From: Wurfbainia villosa
Lineage: Eukaryota > Streptophyta > Magnoliopsida > Zingiberales > Zingiberaceae
DNA: 64,000 nt
Assembly: GCA_025175895.1 (NCBI GenBank)
Contig: CM045987.1
Span: forward strand, 31,274,113 to 31,338,112
Direction of reading: 5' to 3'
Positions within the stretch are counted from its first letter, which is position 1; every line of letters starts with the position of its first letter. This document shows, piece after piece, positions 45,667 to 56,267 of the stretch. The translations under genes were made by a program, and so were the position numbers. Under the pieces are notes generated by a model. That model searched no databases and was not told the DNA's origin. It was given only the letters and a program-made list of their open reading frames with translations.

Positions 45667-46945
45667 TGTTGGAGGATCGGTGGCCGGCTAGAGGGGGTGA
45701 ATAGCCTTATATGAACTTTGATCACGTTTTGATTGTCTACGATTAGATTAGCACAACGGAAACAAAGCTAGACAAACAATTAAGACAAATACAATGAGAA
45801 ATGAAAGCACAAACGCTAACAAGGCAATGTAACGTGGTTCACGACCCTTGCCACTAATCCACGACCGATTCATCCCAGGTGAATCACGCCTAAACCAATT
45901 CCAATAGTCTCTCCTTTTCACTAAGCTAGGTGGAGGTAAACCTTTCTTACACAATCTCCCTCTTTACAATATGATTGAAATAATAGCAAGAAAGAGGGAA
46001 GAAAAATGTTTAAGCACTTGGGAGTATGATTGGAGTTCAAGCATTAACCATCCCAAGTGACCCAAGGCCCCTTCTTATAGGGAAGAGGTCATTCTTCCCG
46101 TTGGGCACCGATCAGTCGACTGATGCAACCATCAGTCGACTGATGATGTAGTCGTTGCCTCGCAACGGTTTCATCCACATTGAATTCCAACCAATGACTC
46201 CCACATCAGTCGACTGATCTTCCCATCACTCAACTGATGGAGCCAACAATCGAGTGGCTGACGAGATCACTCGACTGCCAAAGCTTCTATGGCCGAACTT
46301 GCCTCGATCAGTCGATTGTCGTCCCTTGGCAGTCGATTGATGGTACAACAGTCGACTACCAAACCCTAGCAGTCGACTGTTGGGCCAGAAATGGTTCGGT
46401 CGAACACCGGTCAAATCCAATCGACCTAGAACAGTCGACTGTTACCTATAGCAGTTGACTGGTGTCAGTAAAACCTCAAACTAACCTTTGGTTGAGCATT
46501 CGACACTTGACTTAGCCATTCGGCCAAGTTCACCTATGAGCTACCCCGTCCCAGGTTACAATCGCTCACTCTCATCTCCCTTGGAGTCCTTCGCCTTGAA
46601 GCTCTCTTCGTCCGGCCACGTCCCTCAAATGCACCAAGCACACGACTTTGCAATGTCATCCTTCGCGTCTCTCCCTGAAGTCTTCTTCCTTGGCTTCACT
46701 CTAATGCTCCTCCTCCGGCGGTCCCTCGGATGCACCAAGCGCACGGCTTTCGCAATGTCATCCTTCACCAACTCAAGGACCGAGTCATGAGATGGTGATC
46801 TTGCCAATGCTTTGTCAAGCTAACCATGTGTGAATTACTAAATCTTGCACGACTTCAACACACATATCAAATCCATATAATAACCTAACTTAAACCTTTG
46901 CCACACACATCAAAACACATCATCGATGGGTTGATTGCCCTAACA
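45667..46945 (-). repeat. 3' LTR of element 1b (1279 bp)
   Basis: Bounded by the target duplication and the polypurine tract. Contains exact CAGTCGACTG at 46113-46122 and 46133-46142 and further copies to 46455, TATA-like CTATAAGAAG (complement of 46071-46080), and a single remaining hairpin unit near 46465-46505. ORFs 46226-46807 and 45748-45954 are not genes. Confidence 0.95.
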
Positions 46946-48155
46946 ATCTCCCCCTTTTTTATGTGTGGCAACCATGTTTAAGTTAGGTGAAACATTAATC
47001 AAAATACATAAGGATGGAAAGCATGTAAAGCATGGATATCAAACATGAATATCAACTCGCCATTAATACATGCTAATTCCCTCTAGCATGATTAACTTAA
47101 ACCCTCATATTTCTCCCCTTTTGACACTATCAAAAACATCTAACATATGTTATATAAGCATGGCATCAAGTCTAAGGAAGAAAATCACCAAAAGCAGCCT
47201 TAAAACCTAATAAAACATGTTACTATGCTCGTGCACAGTACATCAGTCGACTGAATCAGGGCATCAGTCGGCTGACACCTATATTTCAGAATTTCTGATT
47301 TCTGAAGTTCAACTTCAGAAATACATTAAAAATTCTAGAAAATTTGAAAAATCGAGAAATTTGGGGAACATATTTCTTGTAAGTCCTTTTATCAGTGAAA
47401 AATAGTTTTTCATGAAAATTTATTATATTTTCGAAAATTAGACAAAAACTCAAAAGTTCCAAAAAGTCTCAAATTTGTATCAACTTGAAAGCTAATTTTG
47501 CCTTAGAATATTTTCAAAACATGAACATACAGATTATCAAACATAATTTTGTTTTTAAATATTTAAAATATCCAACCATAATCTTTGGGCAATATGTCTA
47601 TGAATTAAACATATACTTTCCCCATGATTGATCTATTATTGCTATCATGATACCTATAATGACTCATCAAAATCTTATAATCATAAGTGAGTCATTTGTG
47701 TCATCCTAACATCTCACCCATGCTATGTTTTCAATCAAGTTAGCCTATAGTGAGTGTGAGATGAACCTAAAGGTATTTCATACTTAACCATCAATTTTAT
47801 GCAATTCTACCCAAGGTTAAGTATTATGTATAAAACCCCATTATGATCATAACACAAGATTATCATTTAATTTTAATATTATGATCATGAATCAAATATT
47901 ATTATCCAAATCATAAATCATGATTATTTATGAAGTATAAAATCAAACATAAATCATGATTTAAGCATTTAATTCATGGGTTACACATTATCATCACCCA
48001 ACACTAAATCAAAAATCATCACCCACATCCTTATAAGTCAACCATTTTACATGATATAAAATAAGTCCACTCATGGTTGACTATCCTAGGTCTCTCTAAC
48101 CCTTAAGGATTGACTTGGTAACCCAATATAAGTTATTTCCAGTAGGGTTCACCAA
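46946..48155 (-). other. Polypurine tract and non-coding 3' region of element 1b
   Basis: 46946-46962 reads ATAAAAAAGGGGGAGAT on the minus strand and primes plus-strand synthesis. The remainder is collinear with 2251-3430 of 1a and has no ORF; one CAGTCGACTG near 47243 lies within it. Confidence 0.75.
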
Positions 48156-49759
48156 TTATTCCTTAGGGATCCATTTCCTAGCTACCATTGTTGTTTTTGT
48201 TTGTCCCCTAGCAATCAAATAATGATAGGCCTTCTCATTTTTGGATCCCTTATATCCTAACCTCTTCTTGTTAAAACTAGGCCTTTGGCTCCCAATTATC
48301 ATGTTCAAAGTATTGGAGCATATTGTGAATTTTTCTAGGGTCTTAGTTAGATGATATACCTTTTCCCTTAAGGCCTTGTTTTCTTCAATACATGCATCAT
48401 TAACATTAAGAGGAATATAATCATCATGTAAGCATGCATTTGCTAGTTTTTCTTCTAGGGCCTTAATTTGATCAAACATGCATTTATTCTTTTTCTTATC
48501 CTTAAACAAATGCCTAGTTAGGCTAGTAATCATAGAAACTATATCATTGGAGGGTAATTTAGTCACCTTGCTTATCCAATCCCCTTCCGATGATGAAGAT
48601 GAAGATGAAGCTCCCCCTTCACTTGAGCTCTCCTCCTCACTTGTGCTTCTTTCTTCTTGCTCGGAGGAGGTGGAGTCCGAATCATCTAATGCCATGAGTG
48701 TAAGGCTTGTGAAGGCTTGATCTTCCTCCGATGAGGATGGATCATCCCATGTCGCTTTGTGTGCCTTGTCTTTTCCTTTTTCTTTTGCTTTTCTTTCTTC
48801 CTCCTTCTTCTTGCTCCCCTTCTTCTTCTCTTCTTTCTTTCTTCTTTCTTCCTTGCTTTTGTTCAAGAGGGGACAATCATCCCTTATGTGTCCCTCTCCT
48901 TGGCAATTGTAGCAAATAATTTTTCTTCTAGGCCTTCTTCCCCTATCATGAGATTTATTAAACTTAAAATTCTTTAATGCACGTCTTACCTTCCTTACCA
49001 TATATGCTTCCTCATTGATATCCATTGATGAGGAAGAGGAATCTTTATCGGATGAGGAGGGTGGCATATCCTTCTTATTCTTCTTTCGACCATTAATGCT
49101 ACTCCCCTTGATGGCTTGATTGGATCTTGTACTATGCCTTCAAGCTTAGTCTCATGCAACTCCATGGTAGAGAAAAATTCCTCTAGAGTACTCACCTCTA
49201 GATTCTTGTAAATGTAGAAAGAGTCCGAGTCCACCATGGAGCTCCATTTGGATGACCGAGGGAAAGCATCTATGGCTTTCATTATCATGTTCTGGTTGGA
49301 GAGATTTTCACCTACACTTAACAATCCATTAATTATCTCTTTAAAACGAGAATGAAGAGATATTACCTTCTCCCCTTTATCTAACTTGATATTGTTCAAT
49401 TGGGAGCGAAGAAGGTCTCTTCTAGCAAGCTTTGCCTCGGAAGTGCCCTCATGAAGTTCTACAAGTCTTTCCCACATCTCCTTGGTGCTTGTGCAATCTC
49501 CAATTCAGTTGATCTCTTTTTGAGGGAGCACATTGAAGAGGTGATGTTTGGCTTTTGAATTCGCCAAGTACTCGTCCATTTGATTTTTTGTCCTCCTTGA
49601 CTTCTCTAGTAGTCTCCCCTCTTCATCCCTAGGCATCTCAAAACCATTTTCCATTATTAACATAATATCGAAGTCGGTTTCGAAAAATACCTCCATTCAC
49701 TTTTTCCACCAAGCGAATCCACCCTCGAACTTAGGTGGATGAATGTTGGAGCCGGCCAT
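48156..49759 (-). pseudogene. gag: Gag of element 1b (two stops and a frameshift)
   Basis: Start MAGSNIHPPKFEG at 49759. A TGA follows WWKK (before 49696), another TGA replaces an Arg codon after KEIN (about 49505), and a frameshift near 49080 separates the UBN2-type region (49477 down, MWERLVELHEGTSEAK) from the knuckle part (49067-48156). The latter holds CYNCQGEGHIRDDC, long Lys/Glu runs, SSSEGGASSSS acidic stretches, a coiled coil, and ends KWIPKE at a TAA that was sense in 1a. The WVPKS-like tail is still readable beyond it. Plus-strand ORFs 48478-48977 are shadows. Confidence 0.85.
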
Positions 49760-49802
49760 TGTCGTTGATTGTTGTGGCGGTGAGTCTGGCGACAATCTCC
49801 TC

Positions 49803-49814
49803 GCTCTGATACCA
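49803..49814 (-). other. Primer-binding site of element 1b
   Basis: Minus-strand TGGTATCAGAGC, exact initiator tRNA-Met complement, two bases inside the 5' LTR. Confidence 0.9.
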
Positions 49815-49816
49815 CT

Positions 49817-51088
49817 TGTTGGAGGATCAGTGGCCGGCTAGAGGGGGTGAATAGCCTTATATGAACTCCGATCGCGTCTTGATTGTCTACAATTAGGTTA
49901 GCGCAATGGAAACAAAACTAAACAAACAATTAAGACAAATACAATGAGAAATGAAAGCACAAACGCTAACAAGGCGATGTAACATGGTTCACGACCCTTG
50001 CCGCTAATCCACGACCGATTCATCCCAAATGAATCACGCCTAAACCAATTCCAATAGTCTCTCCTTTGCACTAAGCTAGGTGGAGGTAAACCTTTCTTAC
50101 ACAATCTCCCTCTTTACAATATGATTGAAATAATGGCAAGAAAGAGGAAAGAAAAATGTTTAAGCACTTGGGAGTATGATTGGAGTTCAAGCATTAACCA
50201 TCCCAAGTGACCCAAGGCCCCTTCTTATAGGGAAGAGGCCATTCTTCCCGTTGGGCACCGATCAGTCGACTGATGCATCCATCAATCGATTGATGTTGTA
50301 GCCATTGCCTCATAATGGCTTCATCCATGTTGGATTCCAACCAACAGCTCCCACATCAGTCGACTGATCTTCCTATCAATCGACTGATGGAGCCAACAGT
50401 CGAGTGACCGACAAGATCACTCGACTGCCAAAACTTCTGTGCTTGAACTTTCCTTGATCGATCATTGCCATCCTTGGCGGTGATCGATGGTAGAGCGAAT
50501 GCCAAACCCTAACGATCATTTGTTGAGTCGAAACGCAGTTGAACATCGACGATCGAGTCTAATCGACCTAGAGTAGTCGACTACTACCTATAGCAGTCGA
50601 CTGGTGTTGGGTAAAACCTCAAACCAACCTTTGGCTGAGCATCCGACACTTGACTTAGCCATTCGGCCAAGTTCACCTATGAGCTACCCCATCCCGGGTT
50701 ATAATCGCTCACTCTCATCTCCCTTGGAGTCCTATGCCTTGAAGCTCTCTTCGTCCGGCCACGTCCCTCGGATGCACCAAGTGCACGGATTCGCAATGCC
50801 ATCCTTTGTGTCTCTCCCTGAAGTCTTCTTCCTTGGCTTCACTCCAATGCTCCTCGTCCGGCGGTCTCTCAGATGCGCTAAGCGCACATCTTCAACAATG
50901 CCATCCTTCACCGACTCAAGGACCAAGTCATGAGATGGTGATCTTGCCAATGCTTTGTCAAGCTAACCATGTGTGAATTACTAAGTCCTGCACGACTTCA
51001 ACACACATATCAAATCCACATAATAACCTAACTTAAACCTTTTCCACACACATCAAAACACATCATCCATGGGTTGATTGCCCTAACA
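49817..51088 (-). repeat. 5' LTR of element 1b (1272 bp)
   Basis: Pair of 45667-46945. In the first ~230 bp compared by eye I count 16 differences, all transitions. One palindrome is CAATCGATTG here against CAGTCGACTG in the partner. TATA-like CTATAAGAAG is the complement of 50221-50230. Confidence 0.95.
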
Positions 51089-52675
51089 GAAAATGGATCA
51101 TATTTGGCACAATTAGGTTAAAATCAAGAATGTACAAAGTTGGGATCTTGGCACACTCATGGAAGTTAGGTGTCATTATATCAATGATGGTATTTGACAT
51201 AATTCTAGAAAATGGCAATTTGATTTAAAACATAGGTATTTTTATACCTTGATATTATAAAATTTATCATGCCTTGATTTTCATAATCCATGTCAAGAGA
51301 TCATGTTTCATATGATTATTTAAAATGTCATGATAGCACTTAGATTGATTAATGTCATACTTAGGTTTATCTATATCATGCTATGACATCATTCATCATG
51401 GGCAAATGTTTTAATTATACAATCATTTATGTCATGATTATATTCATGCATTAAATTGAATTTAAGGACAAATGGCATGGTTCGATGTCCTAGATAAGGG
51501 AATCAAATTGGAATGAATAGATAATAGTTTAGGGAAAAATAAAATTACATATCACAAAGACCATAAGGAGACATGTGTCTAGAAACATATGAGATGTTAG
51601 GAAAATGAGTTAAATTCAATGTGCTTATATGGTACATCAAAATGAACTAAAAACCCTTTCAATCATATGATTAAATCATGAGGAAAGCTAATGTACAAGT
51701 AATGTATACTTAGTCCATAGATCATGATTGAAAATAGATTTTGAAAATAATTTTAAAATTATTTTAGAAAACCATGGTAAAGTCTATCTTTTGATAGCAA
51801 TGACCATTGAGAATGTTGATACAAGTTTAGGCAATTTCAATATTTTTAAATTTTGTATCATTCTTTCAAAATAATAAATATTTTCATATAAAACTATTTT
51901 TCACCCATACTACTTGACATAAGTAATGTACGTATGAAGTTTCATGATTTTTCAAAAATCATATAATTACTTATGCATTTTCAAATATCAACTGAAAAAC
52001 CGATTTTTGGAAAATCAAATAGCAGTCAACTGCTATAGGTAGCCAATCGACTAGTGGTTGCTTCAACCGATTGATCATTGATGCAGTCAACTAATGATGC
52101 TGATTTTGGCTGAATAAGGGTTGTTTAGCTATTTATCAATACCATTGTGTACCCTAACCACTCCTAACCCTATGATATGCTTAGAGAAGCATTGGAATGG
52201 TGAGATGTTCATTGAAAATGAATAGGAGAGTTAATTAGGGAAGGATCAAAGTTTAAGGGAGGTTAAAGCTCAAGTTTGAACTTTTGCCCTTATTTTTTAT
52301 TGTTTAGATTTTCTATAGGCTTAGGAAATCTCCAAGGACATTGTTGGTGCAATGGTCAAGGTGGAGTAAGCCTTTAGGGGTAGTTTGTCCATCAAGAAAT
52401 GATGGATGAACATTAAAAAGGGGGAGAGTAAAGAATTACCTTTCATTGGAATGAATGCATTTATGATGAGTCTTGGACCAAGGGAGAGAATGAAGGATCT
52501 CATTGTAAGATGAGATATGGAAAACTTTGGTAGACTTTTTTATGTATGCCAAAGGGGGAGAAATGAAGGGTTTAAGTTAGGAAACCTTCATTATGCCTTG
52601 GCATAAGAAGAGCCAAGTTGGGCTTATGGGTAAATCTAACTTAAAGGTATTGTCAAATATCAAAAGGGGGGATAT
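51089..52675 (+). other. 3' internal region of element 2b, second segment
   Basis: Starts with the second GAAAA copy and is collinear with 19320-21054 of 2a, without ORF. Polypurine tract CAAAAGGGGGGATAT at 52661-52675; earlier purine tracts near 52420 and 52550. Confidence 0.75.
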
Positions 52676-54376
52676 TGTTGGTGCAATCGGCTTGGCCTCG
52701 AGTCAAGATTGACCAAGCTCGATTAAGACTCGAGTAGTATTTTGATGTTTGACAATGGGTTTGACAATATATTTGACTATACATATTATCATATGATTAG
52801 TTGATTGTTTGGGACATCCAAGGTCATATGAGGGAGTTTATTAGAAGGTGATTGTTGGAGCAATCAACCTCACGTCAAGGTTGACCAAGCTTGAGTAAAA
52901 CTCAAGTGGGAAGTCCAAGAATGGATTCTTGGCAAGGAGAATTCCAAGTTTGTAGACTTGTCAAGGGAAGTCCAAGAATGAATTTTTGGCAAGGAGAAGT
53001 CCAAGTTTGGAAACTTTGCAAGGAAAGTCCAAGAATGGATTCTTGGCAATCTTGGCAATGGAAAAGTCTAAGGATGAAGTCTTGGTCATGCAAGTCTAAG
53101 TGTGTAGTCTTGGCAGCGAAAGTCCAAGTATATATACTTGTCAAAGGAAAGTCAATGGGAAAGTCCAAGGGTGAAGTCTTGGACGTGTAAGTCCAAGTGT
53201 GTAGTCTTAGCAACAAAAGTTCAAGTATGGATACTTGGCAACGGAAAGTCTAAGGGTGTAGCCTTGGTCATGTAAGCCCAAGGGTGGAATCTTGGCAGCG
53301 TACTCATTAGGATAATAAAGCTGATGGAAGCACTTAAAAGCTAGCATGAAGGGTAAAGGAGTCGTTGAGGACTTGGATGGACCCTGAGGGCGTGAGGCTG
53401 ATAGAAGTAGCTTGAAGGCTTATGTATAGGGTAAGGGTGAGTGTCAAGTATGAGGGGACCATACTTAGGAGTATAAACCAAGTTTATTAGTCAACTGGTG
53501 ATATTGACCAATCAATTGGTCGAGTGCTCGATACTCGGTGGGCTCAGAAGAATCGAGTAGTCAACTGAAGTTATGATCCAGTCGACTAACCAAGTAGTCG
53601 ACTGCGGCTGACTATGGCTTTGGTAGTCGACTGTGGCTTGCACCAATCGATTGGCCACTTGCAATCGACTTCTAGGGTTGAGCAGTCGACTGACCTTAAG
53701 TGGACATGGTACAAAATGTTTTGGAATCGACTGTTGGCTCATGGCAGTCAACTGATAGCTATGCAGTCGACTGATGGGTCAAGGCAGTCGACTCATCGAG
53801 CAATTTCTAACATGGATTAGTCCGTTGTGAGACAATAGTCAATCGGATAGTTGACTAGTGGGAAAGGCCAGTCAACTAGTTAGTGGAAATCAACCTAAGC
53901 TGTAGCTTTAAAAGGAGATCTCGGTAGAGGAAAAAGCAGCTAGTTCTTGGTGATCGAGGGGGATAAGAGAATGCTTTCCACTTCCTAGCCATCCAAAGCA
54001 ACCAAATGAGTGCTCAAGCAAAGATTTATTGCGTAAAGTTTTTCTTTACTTGTATCTACTTATTACATTGTATAGTTGTTGTAAAGCTTATGTTGTAAAG
54101 AGGTTTACTCCACCTCGGTGCTTACCTAAAGGAGGAAGCTAGTGGAACTATTGAAGAGGAGTGATCCACCTAAAGGATCATCGTGGAGTAGGATTTGTAT
54201 CTCTGAACCACATTAAACAACAATATTGTGAGTGTTTGTCTTTACTTTTGGTTTTATGCTTTATTATTTCTACTGCGCATAATGAATTTTATAGACAAAC
54301 ATGATCGAAACCGCAACAAAGGGTGAAATCGCTATTCACCCCCCCCCCCTTCTAGTGAATCATCAAGGTCCTAATA
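52676..54376 (+). repeat. 3' LTR of element 2b (1701 bp)
   Basis: TGTTGGTGCAATCGGC ... TCCTAATA (last CA mutated to TA). A second LTR-like start (GATTGTTGGAGCAATCAACC) lies at 52849. Hairpin array 52910-53300, palindrome zone 53490-53880 (exact CAGTCGACTG at 53764-53773), TATA-like TTTAAAAG near 53905, C-tract before the end. The border with the next element at 54376/54377 is inferred from loss of family-2 similarity. Confidence 0.8.
52910..53300 (+). repeat. Tandem hairpin array in LTR 2b
   Basis: About ten units with longer arms than in 2a: CCAAGAA (52915-52921), loop TGGA, TTCTTGG (52926-52932); a 16-bp perfect palindrome CAAGTATATATACTTG near 53127-53142; CAAGT/ACTTG pairs in others. Arms differ between units but pair within each. 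Confidence 0.85.
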
Positions 54377-54669
54377 GCCAAGACTACACACTCAAACTTT
54401 TCCCTTGCCAAGTAACCATTCTTGAACTTCTCCATTGCCAAGTATCCATACTTGGACTTCCCTTGTCAAGTCTTCATACTTTGACTTTTCCCACTCGAGT
54501 CTTACTCTAGCTTGTCAACCTTGATCTAAGGTTGATTTCTCCAATAATCTCCTCCTAACAATCTCCCTCATATGACCTTGGATGTCTTAAACCATCTGAT
54601 GGTGTTAGCTTCTTCGGCCTGCTAAGATCTCCCTCTCCCACCTTGGGGATTGCTAGATCTGATACCAAA
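54377..54669 (-). mobile_element. LTR fragment and PBS-like site, minus strand
   Basis: On the minus strand, 54567-54377 resembles the inner start of LTR 2b (ATTGGAGAAATCAACC, then CCAAGTAT/ATACTTGG hairpin units), preceded by GAGGGAGAT. At 54669-54656 there is TTTGGTATCAGATC, PBS-like. Probably remnants of one or two minus-strand elements; the short distance between purine tract and PBS (about 90 bp) would fit a TRIM-like element, but I could not pair its LTRs. Confidence 0.45.
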
Positions 54670-55549
54670 GAAAGTTGGAAATGAGATAAAAAGATATCTG
54701 CTCCTAAAATCACCTGAGCTCTTGCAAGTAGAGTTAGATCTATTGCTCGAAGAAGAAACATGAGGTATGGACCGGCTACCTGGCGTTGCCACTCCGACGC
54801 TCAAGTCAGTTAGAGTATGGAGAAAGTAATGAAATGTAGAAGAAGAAGTAGGAAAGAGATCTTAGAGGTACTGAATAGTGAAGAAACAACCATCTCCCGC
54901 TTCCTTCCACCTCTGCCTCATTTATAGATGGTTCACCCCTCCACCCCTTAGGGTGAATTTACTTTAATGCCCTTTGCCAAGCTATCATCGTAACCACTTT
55001 TCCTGCTTATATTTAAAATGTCTCTTTCAAATGCTTCATGTACCTTATATTCTCCTGCCCTGAAATTAATCAGACTGCCCTGGAAATATTCATACTGCTC
55101 TAGAAACCCCGACCTCATCATAAGTTCCTCCTCTTTAGTAAAACTGAAGAGCGAAGTCGAGCAAAGTATTACAAGTGTCTACAATAAAAAATTTCTCTTC
55201 CTTAACTTGAAAAAGACCCCACACCCATCATAAGTTCCCCCTCTTTAGTAAAACTGAGGAGCGAAGTTGAGTAAAGTTTTACAAGTTCTCATGAATGCGC
55301 AAACACTATCATATTAATCTCCCACAACCACATCTATTATACTGACACACCAGGCATACTGTATGAGGCACTGCTCCATAACTAATATATGAGATGCTTA
55401 TACGTAAGATATTGTATGAGGCGTTTATGCCTTAAATGTTGTATGAGGTATTTTTGTCTTAGAATATTGTATGAGGCATTTATGCCTAGAATACTGTAGG
55501 AGGTGTTGAGCCCTGTTAGCATGTTACTTGTCCCTTATAGCTAGAGTTG
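54670..55549 (-). other. Probable 5' LTR, minus strand, outer border unresolved
   Basis: Follows the PBS-like site. Has a TATA-like CTATAAATG on the minus strand (complement of about 54921-54929) and a direct duplication of TCATAAGTTC/CTCTTTAGTAAAACTGA (55117-55150 and 55228-55260). ORFs 54555-55233 are not supported. Confidence 0.45.
55369..55520. repeat. Five copies of a TGTATGAGGCATTTATGCCT unit
   Basis: Units of about 28-35 bp; AGGCAT..ATGCCT arms form a small hairpin in the better copies (about 55412, 55472), decaying in the others (AGGTATTTTTGTCT). Confidence 0.75.
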
Positions 55550-55870
55550 TAGCTCCCCGTGGGGGAAAATAACTATCTAGCCCTTAGGCTTTTATAAGAG
55601 GGTCATGAGAATATTTACATATGTCATATAAATGCATTATAGTTCCCCGCGGGGAAAAATAACTATCTAGCCCTTAGGCTTTTATAAGAGGGTCATGAGA
55701 ATATTTACATATGCCATATAAAGGCATTATAGTTTCCTATGGGAGAAAATAACTATCTAGCCCCTAGGCTTTTATAAGAGGGTCATGAGAATATTTACAT
55801 ATGTCATATAAAGGCGTTATAATTCCCCGTAGGGGAAAATAATTATCTAGGAATTAAGCTGTTATAGTAG
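55550..55870. repeat. 90-bp tandem repeat with a GC palindrome, 3.6 copies
   Basis: Units begin near 55550, 55640, 55730 and 55820. Each has a palindrome followed by AAAATAACTATCTAGCCC, GGCTTTTATAAGAGGGTCATG and ATTTACATATG. The palindrome is TTCCCCGCGGGGAA in copy 2, CCCCGTGGGG in copy 1, and TTCCCCGTAGGGGAA in copy 4; copy 3 (TTCCTATGGGAGAA) is eroded. Confidence 0.9.
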
Positions 55871-55900
55871 GCGCAGAGCCTGAATTAGTTTCACAACACA

Positions 55901-55910
55901 TCTATAAAAG
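55901..55910 (+). promoter_or_regulatory. TATA box candidate of antisense gene 1
   Basis: TCTATAAAAG, 358 bp before the ATG at 56268. The leader between them is CT- and A-rich without upstream long ORF. Confidence 0.55.
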
Positions 55911-56267
55911 AATCCAAGAAACCCCTACATTCCATTAAATAACCCAAAATTCCTTAGACAAATCAGCAACTCCCCTAAAAAAAGCACCTTCATTTCCCCT
56001 TAAGTTCCATAATAGGCACGAAATGCCTTAAAAAATTTCCGAAATACCTTTGCAAAAAATAAAAACTACCCAGGGAAATACTGAGTTTTAATAAAAAATG
56101 TCCTAACTTTATCTTTTACCCTCACCGCTCCCCATAATTAACCCACATACTCTTCTTCCAAAATTTCGGCTTCTGCTACACCTTCCCGTTCAACTGCAGT
56201 TTTCTTCAAAAAAAACCCTAGCTCCCTTCTCCGCCTTCTTCACACTTCTCGTCATCTCTTCTTCCTA

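Larger units (their letters stand above)
45667..51088 (-). mobile_element. Gag-only LTR retrotransposon, copy 1b, complete (5422 bp)
   Basis: Perfect target duplication GAAAA (45662-45666 and 51089-51093). LTRs 45667-46945 (3') and 49817-51088 (5'), PBS 49814-49803 (minus TGGTATCAGAGC), gag 49759-48156, non-coding 1.2 kb, polypurine tract 46946-46962. Sequence on both sides belongs to element 2b, so it is younger than 2b. No pol-encoding sequence, proving the gag-only plan in an intact copy. Confidence 0.95.
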
